Assembly (NCBI GenBank): GCA_001642005.1 | Contig: LWCA01000510.1 | Span: 1 to 25,085, forward strand | DNA length: 25,085 nt | From: Intoshia linei | Lineage: Eukaryota > Orthonectida > Rhopaluridae | Reading direction: 5' to 3' | In this document: piece after piece, positions 1 to 10,600 of the stretch | Numbering within the stretch: the stretch's first letter is position 1 | Layout: each line of letters opens with the position of its first letter | Program-made: the position numbers and the translations under genes | Notes under the pieces: generated by a model | Seen by the model: only the letters and a program-made list of their open reading frames with translations | Told to the model about the DNA's origin: nothing | Databases searched by the model: none

Positions 1-420
1 TAATAGATTTAATCATCACAGTCACTAATTATATTTAAAAGTAATAAAAAAAATTATTTACGTTCAGACTAAATCATTTATCTGAAATAAACCGAACGAT
101 GGTAAATATTATATATTAACATCAGAAGTTTCAATTATTTAAAAAATGACAATCGAAAAGTATTCACAAAATATTAACGCCGCTAAAAAAATATTCCCGC
201 AGCACACACACTTAAAGAATAATCATAAGTACACGACAAATTTTAAAATATAACATAAAAAACTAATTAACAAACGAAAAATTACCCATGTTGTAGAGCG
301 ATAATATACAATATATTTGAATCAAATAAAATGCAGTTTACAATAAACAAAACTTAATTTCAAAAAAATAATAGAAACTATAAATGTATTTATTTCATAT
401 TGAAATAATTAATAAATTGA
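1..420. other. intergenic, no gene seen
   Basis: Very AT-rich sequence rich in A and T runs. I see no open frame, RNA gene or transposon end that I can support. It lies 3' of the minus-strand gene ending at 421, so it should include that gene's 3' UTR. Confidence 0.5.
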
Positions 421-813
421 CTAATTAAAGTCATGAACACAACATAAATGAGGTTTTGATGTGTCTACGGGATTGTTAGAATTTTGACTGAATTCCCCGC
501 TAGGATAAGTTTTCCAAACATTTTTATAAGAAACACTATTTTCAAATTTGTCGATATCAGGCTTAAACTGTTCGAAATCGATTGGCCTATATTTCAATGC
601 AATATTTGAAGAAAGTGTATTGTAAGCTCCAGTTTGCACATATGGGTAAGCTCTTTTATTGACCAAATCATTGTACCTCTTAAGTTGATTTATTCCTCCA
701 ATCGGTTGTTTGTCGTATGATTTTGAACATGGAGCGGGAGCGTCAATAACATTACTTCTTCTTCTATTCCTCAAACTATATTCATCAGTGTATTCAGAAA
801 TCCAACGAGACAT
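421..813 (-). CDS. single-exon 130-aa hydrophilic protein, family not recognised
   Basis: One uninterrupted frame runs from ATG at 813 to a TAG stop at 421-423. The product begins MSRWISEYTDEY, is rich in Tyr, Asn, Ser and Arg, and has no signal peptide or membrane segment. Short aromatic blocks such as YPYVQTG, KYRPIDFEQF and WKTYPSGEF recall small ciliary microtubule inner proteins, but I cannot match a named family, so that is only an impression. The end is Cys-containing (HLCCVHDFN). No splice acceptor sits just before the ATG, so a one-exon gene is the simplest reading. It may be adjacent to, and co-directional with, the small gene at 905-1239. The composition and length against the AT-rich background make real coding likely. 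Confidence 0.7.
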   Translation of the reverse strand: MSRWISEYTDEYSLRNRRRSNVIDAPAPCSKSYDKQPIGGINQLKRYNDLVNKRAYPYVQTGAYNTLSSNIALKYRPIDFEQFKPDIDKFENSVSYKNVWKTYPSGEFSQNSNNPVDTSKPHLCCVHDFN

Positions 814-904
814 TTTTATTTCAGATAGTATTAGGAAAAATTTTCAATTAATTTAAAGTAATATAAATTAAATTTTTAATGTTTTATCTGGAACGTAAAC
901 TATT

Positions 905-1239
905 CTACAAACATGAATTGGAGTATTCTTTTAGGTGAGTTATAGCCTCTCCAACAATTGAATTCTTTTGTTTTTCAATATAAAGTGTGTTCTCGTAATA
1001 TTGATCTACATTTTAAAATTAAAAACCAGGAAACAATAAAAGTAATGTTACATTACATTTATTAAAATTAACCTAATTGGAAAAAGTATATTTATAGGAA
1101 ATTTACCTGTCAAAGTTTCATCTAAATCGTTAATTTGTGACAGTAAATTTGATTCTACGGATTTTATTCTAGAGCAAAGCTTTTCAGATGTTGATTTAAA
1201 AGACTCAAGATTAATTTCATAACCACATAATTTATTCAT
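905..1239 (-). CDS. small two-exon coiled-coil-like protein, 77 aa
   Basis: Exon 1 runs 1239-1107, starting at an ATG and ending ACAG before donor GTAAAT. Exon 2 runs 1005-905, after acceptor AATGTAG, and ends in TAG. The join is in frame (G+AT gives Asp). The 101-nt intron is canonical GT-AG. The predicted 77-aa product begins MNKLCGYEINLESF and ends THLKEYSNSCL. It looks helical, with heptad-like hydrophobics (LCSRIKSVESNLLSQIND), as in small subunits of helical-bundle complexes. I cannot assign a family. An ATGTAG just upstream of the start at about 1248 could be an acceptor, so an additional 5' exon is possible. Confidence 0.55.
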
Positions 1240-2177
1240 CAAATCACCTACATTTTTGAGTAAGATTTAAGTAAATGCATAATTAAATTTTCAAACATTA
1301 TAAATAGTTTCCATAAACTCTTATGTGGAATACTTTGCGCGTAATTGTGTGGGTTTGAAAAAGGTGTAAATTAGAAATTATTTTTGTTGTGAATCAACAG
1401 ATCTGAACCAATCATAATCCAAGATCTCTTTGGGACTCGACGAAATTTGTAGTAAAGGGGCCTCATTATTCCAAATTGAACATTGAAATTAGATTATTGA
1501 ATATCAACATTTTTTGTGCGGAATTTAAAATGTCAAAGTAAGACCCTTGGAGAGGTGACTAGGTCTATATAACACCGCATTGTTGATCAAAAATGTTAGT
1601 GGCTATTTTCATTTTCGGTGGTATCGAGCGAAATATGTACAGCTCTGTTAATTGTAATTGGCAAATTAATAATACTCCGAGTTATCTACATTTTTCATCC
1701 TGCTAAAGGTTAAATAGAATTTGTAACTACGAATATTAGATGTAAGAAAAACCAACACCAACTTGTGTAATCGGTAGTAGAGCCTTGCAACCGGTACGTG
1801 AAAGTCTTAGGATTAGAAAAATTTTATAAATCACGGGTCGGTGAATGAAATAGTGAGTGAAATGACGGGACTTGAGAGTAATAAATTATTATTAATTAGA
1901 GGACGTTGGACTCTAATCAGCAATTGTAAAAAATCAAAAACTATCTTTAATTTATATAAAATATTTTTCAAAGCTTTGAAATACAAAATGTATTTCATTA
2001 GTCATTGCGCTTGTAAATTACAGCTTTTTATATATATTTTACTTGCATTGTCCAAAACTTCATAAATTCTATTTTCTAAATTTTCTAATTCTTTTATTTT
2101 ATCAACTCTCATTATTTTTTATTACGAGAAATAAAATTATCTGCAAAATAAAATTAGTTAAACAATCGGTATTGGTA
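1240..2177 (+). other. divergent intergenic region upstream of NDUFV2
   Basis: It separates the minus-strand small gene from NDUFV2 on the plus strand, so it should hold both promoters. The part around 1380-1880 is less AT-rich than its surroundings, but I see no convincing exon or known motif. The open frame near 1841-2065 begins with a GTG codon and has no recognisable content, so I treat it as chance. Confidence 0.4.
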
Positions 2178-4866
2178 ATGGTTGTATCTAAAATTTTGAA
2201 TCGCAATTTTTTCAAGGTTTATTCGCATATTTGGTATTCTAATAAATTTCTTAATTTTAGATTAATACAATTCGAATATTACGTAGCAAATTTTCCTTTA
2301 CATCAGTTAATGAAAAGGTTTATAAAATAATATGTAAAATTAATGTAGTGATGTGTTAATTTTGTATGGCCATTATCCGCCATTTAATTGGACTTAAATT
2401 ATTTACTTTCACCATGAAAATATTGTTATAAATTTATTTTTTATTGACATATCGTTATAAACCAAGCTTTTATGATGTTTCGAAAAAGGAAAGCTAAAAA
2501 ATGATTTTTTTGTATGCTTTATGCACTGAGTGCATAATATACACAATTAGTAGTTTCCATTAACAATAAAGATTACAAATTAATTAATCAATAGCACATT
2601 AACATGATCTAAAAAAACAATATTTTAGTATGCTAATGCAATCATCGGAAATTACCCAAATGGCTATCAAAAAGCTGCACTTTTACCTTTATTGGATTTA
2701 GCTCAAAGACAGAATGGTATTTAAACATTCCATTTACATTTTTATATATCAGAATCCATCATCATAGCTCGAACACCCATTTTCATATAATTTTATTATA
2801 ACGCTTAAAATTTTTTAAATTCAGTTCCTATTCCAGATTATAAAATAAAAGATCGAACCCCAATTTTTTTAAAAATTAACTAACTAAAAAAAAAATCCGC
2901 CGGCCAGATGGAAAATATACATGACGGTATTTTAAATTACGATTTAAATTTTAAGTTAATGAATTAATAAGTTTCTAATGATCTAGAAATTATGAGTCGA
3001 TAGTATATATTTAAAATCTAAGTCCATGAAATATGATAATTCATAAGATATTACCGGTGTATTTTGTAATAAATTTGTAACTTAGATAGGGCCGTAGTTT
3101 GGTGGACACTGCTCTAGAGAATGGACATTAAGGTGTCACATCCATCAAAGAATTAAGGGCGATTAGTGCGGAAATGGTGTATTATCATGATATATAAAAT
3201 AATCTAGAATGGGGTGTTGCAAAGATGCCGATTCGAGTTGCGCTCAAGGAAAAACTAAACGAAAATTTTAATTTTTTTTATAAAATTTAAAGTAAATTTC
3301 AAATTATTTTATCCAAATTTTTATCAATTTTAAACAATCATTGTCGTGATGTGTCGCAATTGATTGCAACGATACTACTATTGCTGCAAAACTGGTCTTA
3401 TAGATTGAAAATATCTATAAACATTATTGCATAAATAACCGAAATTTGAACGTCGATAAAAACACAAAAATCGAGCTAGAATCAAATTTTAAAAATTGAA
3501 ATGTATAGTTAAGTGTGGGTGTTGAGACCATAAAATATAATCCATAAAAACTTACTACAATGTTTTTTTTGCAAAAAATAAAATTAAATTTACATTTTTC
3601 GATACGATTTTCAAAAGGATATTTAAAATGATGAGCGCAACTCGGATAAGTATCATTAGATATTTTTAATTGCGACATAATACTTTTATTTTTAAAATAC
3701 ACACATTGATAACTAATCGTCCATTAAATTCTAAAAATTTAAAAAAATGTGACACCCTAATGGACATACTTGACAACACCGACATTATACCATTTTCATC
3801 TTACGATTTAGCATACAAGCATATGCTTTATTAACTTGGTCATACAATAACTTGGCTAATTCCGATATTAGTTAAAAAAATCACTGAGAATTCAATATTG
3901 TAAGTAAATTTCCAAAAATGAAAAGGTTTATAACTTTTGTGTATGGTTATCGTCTCATATTTATGAAATTTGAATCAAACAACATATATTTTAAATTTTA
4001 GGATGGGTTTCTGTTGATGTTATGCATTACGTCGCAAATTTTTTGTCAATATCGCGTATGAGTGTATATGAAGTAGCAACATTCTACACCATGTTTAATA
4101 GAAAACCTATGGGAAAATATCATGTCCAAATTTGTACTTGTAGTCCTTGCATGTTGGGAGGAATTGGTTCTGATCGAATCGTTGACGCTGTAAAAAACCA
4201 TTTAAAAATTAATTTCGGCGAAACTACCAAAGACGATACATTTACACTGAACGAATGTGAATGTCTTGGTGCCTGCGTAAATGCACCCATGGTTCAAATT
4301 AATGATGACTATTATGTAAGCATTTTATATATCATGTTAATTATAATTTATAATTAATATTAGATACATTTAAAATTAAAATTTACCTAAATTTTCACAT
4401 TTTGAAAAAATATAAATCACAATTTTTCCATCAATTTGTAATACAAATAATGTTATAATATATCTTGTTTATATATTATATATATCCTGTTTTGCATTTT
4501 ATTTAATTGCCTTGACAATGTGCGCCAATTTTCAATTTTTCAATAAAATTGAAATTTTATTTAATCTTATCTTGAATTAGGGCGAAATTGAGATTGTCTG
4601 CTATTTAGTTCATTTTGTTTGTTTTAGGAAGATTTGGATGAAACATCAATTGTAAAAATTTTGAGTGATTTGGGACAAGGCAAAAAAACAAAACCGGGGC
4701 CACAGAGTCAAAGAAAAACATGCGAGCCATTAAAAGGACCTACTTCTCTTATTTCCGAAATTAAAGTAATTTCAGAACAATTTGATTTTGTATCAGATAA
4801 AACTAAATAAATTTTTTGATGCAAACATATTTTTTTCAGAATTTTACGGTACTTGTCAGTTCCTAA
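2178..4866 (+). CDS. NDUFV2: NADH dehydrogenase [ubiquinone] flavoprotein 2, 24-kDa complex I subunit
   Basis: This is the mitochondrial complex I N-module subunit that carries the [2Fe-2S] cluster N1a. Proposed exons: 2178-2216, 2261-2317, 2629-2716, 4002-4315, 4628-4765 and 4840-4866, about 220 aa. Every join keeps frame. Exon 1 gives a basic, amphipathic presequence ([13 protein letters not shown]). Exon 2 has FSFTSVNEK where the family has FEFTPEN. Exon 3 has [13 protein letters not shown]. Exon 4 has [14 protein letters not shown]. The cluster ligands are C106 and C111 (CTCSPC) and C149 and C153 (CLGAC). The family's conserved FVHRDTPENN stretch before FEFTPEN is missing. The 3' end is uncertain. 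Reading through the donor at 4766 gives a stop at 4808-4810 with AATAAA overlapping it. The spliced last exon ends NFTVLVSS, closer to the family's GFGVQAGL tail. Family identity is certain; the outer exons are inferred. Confidence 0.95.
3121..3767. repeat. inverted-repeat-bounded segment inside NDUFV2 intron 3 (MITE-like)
   Basis: The 21 bp at 3121-3141 (containing AAGGTGTCACAT) and the reverse complement of 3747-3767 (containing AGGGTGTCACAT) match at about 18 of 21 positions. The inverted pair encloses roughly 650 bp with no convincing coding sequence. This fits a short non-autonomous DNA transposon, but no target-site duplication was established. Confidence 0.45.
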
Positions 4867-4868
4867 CC

Positions 4869-5383
4869 CAGAGGTATCCAAATTATGGCCCGCGATAGTT
4901 ATCTAACAAAATGCAATAAATGTTTGACATTTCCAACAAATATTAGTTAACCACGCCCAAATGTCATTTTGGCTGTTGACTTTAATTGTTTACAATTTGT
5001 CAACATTCTAGTTAGATAAATAAATGTTTAATTTTGCGCATTAGATAAAATTTTCCTAACTTTATTCTCTTAGAATAAAATAATTGTATATTTTTAATTA
5101 GCTTAAACTGAAGACAATGATGTGAAAAATTTTTTTTGGGGTCAATTATCTCAATATATCAACAATTTTAGCTTTATTTTTTGGTAATTCTGTACGTGCG
5201 TGATACTAACAATGTAAATGCTAAATTTCACCGGAAATTGAAAACATGCTAACATTTTTTGTTTAGCTATAAAATATTTCAATATACAAATATATATGTA
5301 ATTGAATTTATAAACATTGTGGTCCGCGTGATTCAAAATTTTCTGGAATGTGGCCCGCAAGTTAATTAAGCTGGCCACCACTA
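4869..5383 (+). mobile_element. degenerate hAT-like non-autonomous element
   Basis: The left end begins CAGAGGTATCCAAATTATGG followed by CCCGCG. The right part has GTGGCCCGCAAGTT and then CTGGCCACCACTA. The CAGAGGT start with a GGCCCGC block and a CCAC-type end is characteristic of hAT elements in many animal genomes. The termini are imperfect inverted repeats and I could not identify an 8-bp target duplication. A minus-strand open frame at 5151-5381 covers the right end but shows no transposase motif. The element starts 3 bp after the proposed NDUFV2 stop, and an AATAAA inside it near 4916 could serve as that gene's polyadenylation signal (inference). Confidence 0.6.
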
Positions 5384-5497
5384 ATCGAATCTGTTATTTT
5401 TTTCAGAATTTGTATCTTTGTGCAAAACAATAATAATTGCTTGACAACACAGTATTGTCAAGAGGATTTATTGATGAAAACTTTATTGTATTGTTAA

Positions 5498-6495
5498 ATG
5501 ATTGTTATTTATGATAATAAAACAAGTGGAGAGTCCACTGAAGATAAATTTCATATTTATTTACTTCAAAAACTGATAAAATTAAACAGCACCACATTGC
5601 ACCTCTTTATTATTAGCTACATTTATATTTCTCAAAAATACTCGCGTAAATATTTACGTATATACTTGAAATTAATTTGCCAACATTACAAAGTTTCTCT
5701 AACTTGTAAAGAGTTGACCTGGATTCAAATACATATTGGAAACACACATGCCGTCTTAATTCACAAGTGTCCATATACAAATATTAATTATAAGTCGTAA
5801 TTTTACTTACTCTAATTTTTTTTAAATTTTTATCTAGAAATGATATTTTTATGTATTTATTACATCTGCATGCAACTCTGAGCGAAAGGTGGAGCCTTCT
5901 AAGTACACTTGGTGGAGGCCATTCTTGTTTGGGTGAAAAGTCTGATTCTCATGTATAATATCATAATATATTTTGGAAAATTAATATTCATGTTAGGCAC
6001 TTGTTGCAGGGAAATTGGCGATAGAGCAATTTCGGCATTCCAAATTGATTTTAGATGAATCGTTTCAAAGGCGATGTTACTTATATTACGCACTCAGTTT
6101 GTGTCAACTGAAAAAATTTAAAGATGCACTACATATAGCAAAGTAAGTATGAATTTACTGAAATTTAATAATTTTTTTATTTGATACAAGTTTATTCAAA
6201 AATATTAATGTTAGAAACCTTTATAATGTATGGGTTTTAGTTAACGGGTAAATTATTTATTAAACTTGTTTTTGCGTGTCTAAAGTTTATGAATGTATTC
6301 ATCATTATTAAACTTTAATTTAGTTATATTAGTATTTATTTTTTTAATATATTGAAAACTAGAAAACAATACAAATGGACCAAAAAAAATTGTAGTACGA
6401 ATTCTTTAATGGTAAATAGTTGTAAAGGAGTAATTTCTGTAATTAAAGAAAAACATTATTTGTACAATTACGAAATAGGTAGAAAAATGAAATAA
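5498..6495 (+). CDS. four-exon helical, TPR-like protein (219 aa), family not named
   Basis: Exons: 5498-5796, 5838-5932, 6010-6142 and 6363-6495. All joins keep frame, and introns are 41, 77 and 220 nt. The ATG at 5498 opens the longest frame. Exon 1 gives an Ile/Leu/Tyr-rich helical region (EDKFHIYLLQKLIKL). Exon 2 carries the distinctive block RWSLLSTLGGGHSCLG. Exon 3 has paired helices (RRCYLYYALSLCQLKKFKDA) that resemble a TPR hairpin. Exon 4 continues the frame (KQYKWTKKN) to TAA at 6493, with overlapping AATAAA signals. The SLLSTLGG block strongly suggests a conserved protein, but I cannot name the family and infer no function. Three independent frame-preserving joins argue against a pseudogene. 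It is convergent with GTF3C3. Confidence 0.7.
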
Positions 6496-7655
6496 ATAAA
6501 TGTATTTTACAAGATTTTAAAACATTAAATGAGTCAATAAAATATGTTGCGCCATGTCATATGATCCTACAGATTTGTATAAAATCACTAAATTGTGAGC
6601 AATTTCAATATTGAGGTTATACATCTAAAATAAATATAAAAATCCAATATCCACAAGTCTGTCAAAATAATTTTTTTAATATTTTCAATTAAAGTCTTAG
6701 AAATAATGTTATTCTATTTGGGTTAGTGAATTCTTATATATTAGAAAACTACGTACCCTTATGGGATAAATCGTAATATATTTAGTCTCGGCGATTAAGC
6801 GATATTAATAATTGGGACACTAATTCATATTCAAAATGATTTAAATTCGAGGTTGGGAGAGTGCAGGCTTATGTAGAATTTGTTATTTAGTAATTATTTC
6901 GACAATAAATGAATCTATTTTAATTTAAAAGGTGACACCTTTTCACAATAAAAGCTTCCCATCTCTGACCTGCGGTTCATTCAATACAATCATTTCTAAA
7001 ACCTTGCAGATGACTTAACCGACTTCTTTAATTGAACAATATTTACTCAGGGACACAATTTTTTTAAATAGTTAATATGAATGTAACGTAATAAAAACTA
7101 AAACATGTTACTCAAATGTATAATGTTTTAAAAAAGTTCTTCAGTTATTATCTATTAAAAAATGGCAAAAATTTTATCCACTAAAGATCAAATTTTTTTT
7201 AATTATAATAACGACACGTGTTTAGTGGTAACTATTAATATATTTAAAAACCTTATATAAATTCACCAGACGCTCTAAAACTATTTTTACCACACACTGG
7301 TAAGTTGACATTAAATTTTTAGCAGTTAACTTAATTTAATGGCAAAGAAATTTTACCAAAATATTATGACTACATTAGTTTTTTATGTGTTTACTAATAT
7401 TTTTTCAAATTTTTTTTGCGACCAATAGTGGCATGTATTTGTAAACCGCTCCTCTATTTAATGTACCAAGTCTGTTTTTTATTACTTACAAACATCATGA
7501 CTGAGTCTATATGACGGTCCTACTATTTTAAATTAATATGTAACGTTATAAAATTTTTCGTATGGTGGGCTAAATTTTGTTACATCAGTAGGATAACGCT
7601 GAAAAAAAGTTTGGAAACATCTGGATTAAAGAATGAATAGATAAACAATTTTTAT
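6496..7655. other. convergent intergenic region with degenerate repeats
   Basis: It lies between the 3' ends of the TPR-like gene and GTF3C3. I see no exon that continues either gene. At 7608-7634 the minus strand reads CAGATGTTTCCAAACTTTTT, a degenerate match to the hAT end CAGTGGTTCCCAAAC. A weaker hAT-like piece is seen on the minus strand near 6960-6980 (CAGGTCAGAGATGGGAAG). No transposase is recognisable. Confidence 0.4.
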
Positions 7656-10600
7656 TTAACCAGGATACACTGTTGGATCTGCACGATCCTGTAAACAATA
7701 GATAGTATAGTTGGTAAAATATATACCTCATCATTTGGGATAGCACTTTTAAATGTTAATGCTTTGTTGTAGAAAAAAACAGCATACGATTTCATTTCTA
7801 AAAAAATACATAAATAAATATTTCTTACACTACAATGCATCAAATAATCAACAGGTTAGCACATGCTAACCTAATTCAGTTTTCCCTGATAACAAAAAAA
7901 CTCATCAAATCTACTAAAATTTAGACGCCTATTAATTAAGTTGACCTTTGACTAGTTAGATAAAAACAAACTTAATATTTATATCATTAGGCCATGGGAC
8001 ACATTCTGTATTACATAATGAGATTCTTTCGTCATCTTTTTTTAGGATCAATCCACAATATACAGTGAACACTTCAAAAAATGTGTAGTATTTATAATGT
8101 TTTGATTCATAATTTATGATAGTTAAATCAAATCAAAATTAACCAGCAATTGAATAATTCTTCAATTTTGTTAATCCTTACTTAATTATTGAATTTATTT
8201 TTTTGGTAGAATTAGATAAAGCCCCCTCGGAAGAACTAGGTACTGTTTGTACGTAGTACATAACAGTAAATCTAGTATAATTATTAGGGGTGTGAATTTT
8301 TTCACTTTTTTGCGAAAATACGACACTTTGCTCTAAACTAGTGATCCCCAAAGAGGTCCATAAAATGAATGTATTATTTCAGGTATTAATTTAATATTAT
8401 AAACATCTTCAACCTCAAAAGAAAATTTTACTAATTTTTAAGGGAAAAATCTATTTTTACCAAACCATGTCAATATTTCACAATTGTGAGATGCATTTGA
8501 ATCAAAATTTCTTTTAATTTATATATAGGTCCTATAATTTTTATCTGTCTTGAGCCGACTGTTAGCTTTATACGACCGGCTTACCGTCTAAAGTGGTCAT
8601 TTTTGATAGCCATCACTCATTACATCCGAGAGAGAATCAAAATAAAATTTTTACTAATCTCAATTTTTTTTATACCTATGTGTTGTAATGTTTTTCATGA
8701 GCACTTTCACGACCGTTACATTAGAATGTCATTCTATTATAAATCATAATTTAAAATGTAATACCTAAATAATGCATACATCTTCCAATATTAAAATATC
8801 TATAAATAAAATAAAACAGCAACATACGATAAAATTACACTTCCTGGCATTCTCCCCGAAGTTGAGCATATTTTTGAAAAAAGTATATGCAATAGATAAA
8901 CATAAAATGTCGACTTTCATGATTATAATATCGAACTGATCGTAATAAAGATATTCCCAAATACAAAAAATTAAGTGGATCCACATCATTCTAAATAAAA
9001 TATTAAACATGACACGATTGACAAGTATCAAACTGTTCAATACAAATGATTTTCAGAATATCATAAACCCTTCTTAAAAACTAATCTTTTCATTCCATAA
9101 CGATCCATTTTAAAATTTACAAAATTTTGTTTACCATTCTAATCTTACCAAGAAAATCATAAGCAAAACTCTCATATCCATAATTTTAAATAAATAAAAA
9201 ATGAACAATAATAATAAATTAGGTGGCCAAATCATTGCAAAACGAAATAAAAAATGTAGTTAATTTAAAAATTAAAATACACTATTCTCTACTATTCAGT
9301 TCCGTAGTCGGCTTCATATTTCCATAAATTTCTTGGTAACGTTTATTTCATCATTTATTATTAAAAAACCTGGACAAAGGTATAAAAAATAATATAATCA
9401 TATGTGATAATTTTGTTCAATTTCGTCGAAATTATCAGGGTCCCAAAATTGGTCAACTTCAGAGAGAATACTTTTGTACATTATTTACTCTTTACTTTAT
9501 TTTTTAGTTAATTGTTAACACAACTACATTTTTAGTGTATTTTTAAATCACAAAAATATCCCCATTACAAAAATTTCCCCATAACCACAAGATCCAAATA
9601 GCCATGAATCGACCACCTATAAAATATACGTTTAAAATCAGAAAACATTGAAACGCAGCATTAATCATATTCGATTTTTTGAGATGACTATGCGCGACAA
9701 GCAACCTCCAGGAATAAAATTTGGGATTCTGAGACAATGTAATAACAAACTTGATATACAAATCACAATCCACAGATTCAAGTACTTTGCTAGTCAAATT
9801 CAAAAAAAAATGAGTATATATAACAGAATGTTCAATCGAGAAATAATATCTAATAATTTTATAAGAAATGTATCCATTTCTAGTAATAATAGAAACTCTA
9901 ATAATCCATTGAAAAATTTTATCGAGTTTATCCATGCATCTAAAAAAAAGAAAAGAAATTAACCCCAAAATTAAATGCTTGGCAAGTTGATCATATTCTT
10001 TACGTTGGTTGAGTAAATTAAGGAGAATTACAAAAGAATCCCATAAATCCTTTTTAGAGTTTGTAGGCTTAATCCGTTGATAAAATTGGGTAACAATAGA
10101 TCTAAATATTTTCGGTTTAGGAATTTCAGAAAGTTTGCAAGTAATGTTGCGCAATTTTGTTCCTTTAGAGATACATTGGGTAGGTAAATAAATGGCATAA
10201 CACATAATTTGATTATGCGTCAATTGGTGTAAATTTCCAAAAATTGAATTTGAAAGTAATGTTACAATTTGATCGGAATCATTACAAAATGGGTCAGTAA
10301 GGTACAATTTCTTTTGAATGAATAATTTTGATTTTGAATACATTAAAATGTGGTTATCTAAACTTACTGAGTCTATAGTTAGATACGAGATAGCTTTTTC
10401 CAAATCAGTGTTTTGATAAATCTGTGATATGCACATTCGAGGTTCCATCCAATTTGTGTCAAATTCGATGCATTTTTCTAAAACTTTTATTGCTTCATCA
10501 AATTGTTCAAAATTAGACAAACAACTGCCATAGCCGTATAGTGATACCTCTTGGTTATATGTACAACAATCTACAAGGTTTTTATAAATTTCTAGGGCCA

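Noticed and set aside
3424-3702. 92-aa minus-strand ORF inside NDUFV2 intron 3
   Set aside because: Low-complexity Phe/Lys/Asn composition, and it sits within an inverted-repeat-bounded element.
5151-5381. 76-aa minus-strand ORF as a gene
   Set aside because: It lies over the hAT-like right end and has no transposase or other domain features.
7652-7843. 63-aa minus-strand ORF as an independent gene
   Set aside because: It begins at an intronic codon and reads through a 38-nt intron. The real content is GTF3C3 exons 4 and 5.
8765-9040. 91-aa minus-strand ORF (MNSLILVNRVMF...) as a gene
   Set aside because: The true coding frame over this stretch is a different one: it forms GTF3C3 exons 2 and 3, with NDVDPLNFLYLGI and YFNIGRCMHYL.
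9120-9180. minus-strand GYESFAYDFLG as a GTF3C3 exon (resembles QESFYNLG)
   Set aside because: It would precede, not follow, the exon carrying LRGECQE, and a better match was found at 8799-8765.
9543-9629. GTF3C3 C-terminus as the unspliced tail NVYFIGGRFMAIWILW...
   Set aside because: The tail is unlike the family. A GTATAT donor at 9629 joins in frame to an exon matching the expected sequence.
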